Source: a virus
Virus record (IMG/VR): IMGVR_UViG_3300006480_000032
Span: 1-22,515 of that record
Direction: 5' to 3' (one strand)
Length of the DNA: 22,515 nt
Part shown: piece after piece, positions 20,448 through 22,515 of the stretch
Numbering within the stretch: position 1 is the stretch's first letter
Layout: the number at the start of each line of letters is the position of its first letter
The notes under the pieces: generated by a model
What the model saw: only the letters and a program-made list of their open reading frames with translations
What the model was told of the DNA's origin: nothing
The model's database searches: none
Position numbers and translations under genes: made by a program

Positions 20448-20817
20448 TAAAAACCTCTTTCCTTGAATAATGTCTATCTACTATATCACATAGTATATCA
20501 CCAATTAAATTTTTAAAATCTCTACCAAAATAATCTGCATCGTCTTCTGGTAACCCATTTCTGTCGATTATTTTATAATTAAATTTTAATGTTGCAGGTA
20601 GTGTACCATTATTAGCATCTTCTACTTGTGCTATTTTACCATACTTGTAAATGACACCTTCATACTTTCCACCTTTAATACCAATGCAATCTTCGTGTTC
20701 TTTTTTATTAGTTACCATAACATAATCGTCTGCAATTATACCTAAATATCTTTTAGAGTAATCAAAAGCAGGCCTATTCGCTGCTAGTGTCACGGTCTTC
20801 GGGTCTTTGTCCACCAT
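20395..20817 (-). CDS. 140-aa protein between uvsX and helicase, start corrected
   Basis: A conserved-looking acidic protein in the position that gene 40 occupies between uvsX and gene 41 in T4. The best start is the ATG at 20817 with AAGGAG 7 nt upstream; a GTG at 20838 lies further inside uvsX and has no such site. The sequence has beta-rich segments ([40 protein letters not shown]) and an acidic tail ([11 protein letters not shown]). It overlaps uvsX by 44 nt and the helicase by 53 nt, so the three are tightly coupled. I see no sequence evidence that it equals T4 gp40; a recombination or replication accessory role is inferred from position only. Confidence 0.75.
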   Translation of the reverse strand: MVDKDPKTVTLAANRPAFDYSKRYLGIIADDYVMVTNKKEHEDCIGIKGGKYEGVIYKYGKIAQVEDANNGTLPATLKFNYKIIDRNGLPEDDADYFGRDFKNLIGDILCDIVDRHYSRKEVFSGTKSDDREDNAKSTDT

Positions 20818-21823
20818 ACCTAAACTCCTTCTTTGCACACTCTTCTAAAATGTCCATAACATCTTGAGTGAAATATTTCTTTGGACTACCTAATATTGTT
20901 TTACCATATTGTTTAGAACCATCTGGTAATTCATATCTAGTTGCCACTTTTTTAAATACATTATATTTTTCAGCAAGTTCTAACAAGCCATAATATCTAT
21001 CCAGACCTTTATTATATGTTAATCTCACATCAACCATTTTATTTTCTATTGTCATTCTAGATTTATGATTCTTACAATGTATTATATTACCTACAACTTC
21101 ACTGCCTTCTTTTTCTTTTCTTTTAGAAAGGTATACAATAGATGAAGCTGCATATTTTAATCCAGAACCACCACCCATTTCTTTTGTTGGAAACATAGAA
21201 CCAACAACATCATATGTGTGATTCGTTACAACCATAGGTACTTTTGCTTTACCAAGTTTTAAAGTCAACACTCTAAATGCTGCTTTCAATACTTGTGCTC
21301 TAGTCATATCTCTTGTTTCTTTTCCTTCAGCAGTATCTTCAACTTCTTTTGTTGTTGATAACATACCTAGTGAATCTAATGCAAGAAACAATGGTCTACG
21401 AATAGATGTATCTTGTTCTATATACTTATCTAAAACTTTTAATGATTGAGTTCTAAATTCTTGTACTGTTGTTACTGGTAATATTACCATTCTATCAGCA
21501 TCTATACCTCTATCAATAACCATTTGTTTTGTAATTGCACTTTCTGATTCAAAATATATGACACCACCATCTGGATGCTTATCAAGAAAATGTTTACACA
21601 TTCCCATAAGAAAAAATGTTTTACCAGTTGCACTTTCACCAGCAACTGCTGTAATTTTATTGGCAGGTAAACCACCATATAGTGAACCCGACAACAATGC
21701 ATTAAATGCATACGAACCAGTATCTATAAATGTATCAACATCACCAGCTTCAACACCATCAGATACTAAAGATGCATATTCGTTACCTGTTGTTTTGATA
21801 ACTTCTTTTAAAAAATCTGTCAT
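20774..21823 (-). CDS. uvsX: UvsX RecA-like recombinase
   Basis: A 349-aa strand-exchange protein (T4 UvsX is about 390). It shows Walker A G62-ESATGKT69, a Walker-B-like strand LFLALDSLG (about 144-152), a catalytic Glu in [10 protein letters not shown], and [19 protein letters not shown] followed by [20 protein letters not shown], the typical UvsX/RecA L2 region. It would form filaments on single-stranded DNA in recombination-dependent replication and repair. AGGAG lies 6 nt upstream of the ATG. It is 8 bp from the CmoA-like gene, in one operon. The order uvsX - small gene - helicase matches T4-like phages. Confidence 0.95.
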   Translation of the reverse strand: MTDFLKEVIKTTGNEYASLVSDGVEAGDVDTFIDTGSYAFNALLSGSLYGGLPANKITAVAGESATGKTFFLMGMCKHFLDKHPDGGVIYFESESAITKQMVIDRGIDADRMVILPVTTVQEFRTQSLKVLDKYIEQDTSIRRPLFLALDSLGMLSTTKEVEDTAEGKETRDMTRAQVLKAAFRVLTLKLGKAKVPMVVTNHTYDVVGSMFPTKEMGGGSGLKYAASSIVYLSKRKEKEGSEVVGNIIHCKNHKSRMTIENKMVDVRLTYNKGLDRYYGLLELAEKYNVFKKVATRYELPDGSKQYGKTILGSPKKYFTQDVMDILEECAKKEFRYGGQRPEDRDTSSE

Positions 21824-21831
21824 ACTATCTC

Positions 21832-22515
21832 CTATTTTATTGCCAATGCACCAACGAATAAATGATTACTCCAGAAACATTGTACATCTTGAAACCCTGC
21901 ATTAAGTATCATAGTTTTAATTTCTTTCCAAGTATTTGGTTTTAACATATGTCTTAATGTTCTCTCTTTATCCATAATATCTTTGGCTTCAAAATGTTTT
22001 CTTTTATAATCATAATAATTAAATGTCATCATTTCTTGTAATTTTGCATTTGTACAAATAAGTTTTTCTGCAAATAAAAAACCACCACCAACATTTAAAC
22101 CATTATAAATTTTTTTTATTATATTTTCTCTATCTTTCATTGACATAAATTGTAAAGTAAATATCGATGTAACAAGCGAACAGTTTTTAAAATCATAATA
22201 TTTTACATCATCTTTTATGAAATTAACTTTTGTATTTGGAAACATCTTATTAAGTTCTTTTTCTCTATTGTCTAATGATTTAGAAAAACCTTCTGCCAAT
22301 TCAACACCCTCATATACTGCATCATCTATATTAGCATCTATGTGAGCACTTATCATTCTTTTAGTAACTTTACCTGTTGAACAACCAACATCTACTACTT
22401 TAGTATCTGGTTCAGCAAAATACTTTGATAAGTTCACAATGTCTTCTAACAGATTAGAATACCCACGAATAGAATGTTCTATGTGTTCATCAAAACCTTC
22501 TTCATTTGTAAATCC
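21832..22515 (-). CDS. CmoA-like SAM-dependent enzyme (5' end outside window)
   Basis: The frame is open to the right edge, so the start lies outside. An internal GTG at 22437 should not be taken as the start, because the 26 codons before it ([26 protein letters not shown]) match the N-terminal part of CmoA (FDERV...RSVPGYSNI). The Rossmann core has [12 protein letters not shown], followed by [36 protein letters not shown] and [13 protein letters not shown]...ERTL. The last Arg aligns with R199 of E. coli CmoA, which binds the carboxylate of carboxy-SAM (E. coli numbering from memory). CmoA converts SAM and prephenate to carboxy-SAM, which CmoB uses for the cmo5U34 tRNA wobble base. A plain methyltransferase remains possible. 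It directly precedes uvsX. Confidence 0.75.
   Translation of the reverse strand, partial: GFTNEEGFDEHIEHSIRGYSNLLEDIVNLSKYFAEPDTKVVDVGCSTGKVTKRMISAHIDANIDDAVYEGVELAEGFSKSLDNREKELNKMFPNTKVNFIKDDVKYYDFKNCSLVTSIFTLQFMSMKDRENIIKKIYNGLNVGGGFLFAEKLICTNAKLQEMMTFNYYDYKRKHFEAKDIMDKERTLRHMLKPNTWKEIKTMILNAGFQDVQCFWSNHLFVGALAIK

Noticed and set aside
22435-22437. GTG as the start of the CmoA-like gene
   Set aside because: The in-frame codons upstream match the CmoA N-terminal region, and the frame is open to the window edge.
1-22515. tRNA genes, CRISPR arrays, insertion sequences, integrase or attachment sites
   Set aside because: None seen. Gaps between genes are all under 70 bp and are filled by promoters or ribosome-binding sites, and no strong hairpin with a T-tract was found.

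Overview
The window is a dense, AT-rich stretch (about one-third GC by eye) in which every supportable gene lies on the minus strand, so it reads from right to left. The gene set is that of a large T4-like tailed phage: UvsX recombinase, gp41-type helicase, gp61-type primase, T4 late promoter boxes (TATAAATA), and a block of virion proteins of the kind seen in marine cyano- and pelagi-myophages. The low GC and the gene mix suggest a pelagiphage-like myovirus of a low-GC marine bacterium such as SAR11. The host is inference; the T4-like assignment is firm.

Layout in transcription order. (1) 22515-18273: a CmoA-like SAM enzyme that runs off the right edge, UvsX, a small protein in the gene-40-like slot, replicative helicase, a small basic protein and a 2OG-Fe(II) oxygenase-like protein. 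(2) 18266-18223: a consensus sigma70-type promoter overlapping a T4 late box and a perfect 20-bp palindrome. (3) 18208-11500: six tightly packed genes: a ligase-like nucleotidyltransferase, a PD-(D/E)XK-like protein, a huge mosaic protein with an HxGH-type nucleotidyltransferase, and three smaller internal/scaffold-like proteins. Most begin with a short motif resembling the T4 capsid-targeting sequence. (4) 11498-5375: a second consensus early promoter, a HAD nucleotidase, then a late promoter and structural genes. (5) 5374-3357: a probable lysis cassette (overlapping spanin pair, DUF1353 membrane protein, small holin-like protein, coiled-coil tail-anchored protein). (6) 3354-1: a third, perfect early promoter 8 nt from the primase start, then primase, a short monomeric class II ribonucleotide reductase, a 48-aa zinc ribbon and the start of an Archaeal-resolvase-like PD-(D/E)XK nuclease that leaves the window.

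The most interesting idea is that block 3 and parts of block 4 encode a set of enzymes (ligase-like, nuclease-like, NMN-adenylyltransferase-like, HAD phosphatase) that carry N-terminal capsid-targeting/prohead-protease signals. They would then be packaged in the head and ejected with the DNA. Candidate gp21-type cleavage sites, (I/L)xE before A/S/G, also sit between modules of the mosaic proteins. Other notable points are the CmoA-like gene, the two apparently leaderless transcripts, and several gene starts that differ from the longest open frame.
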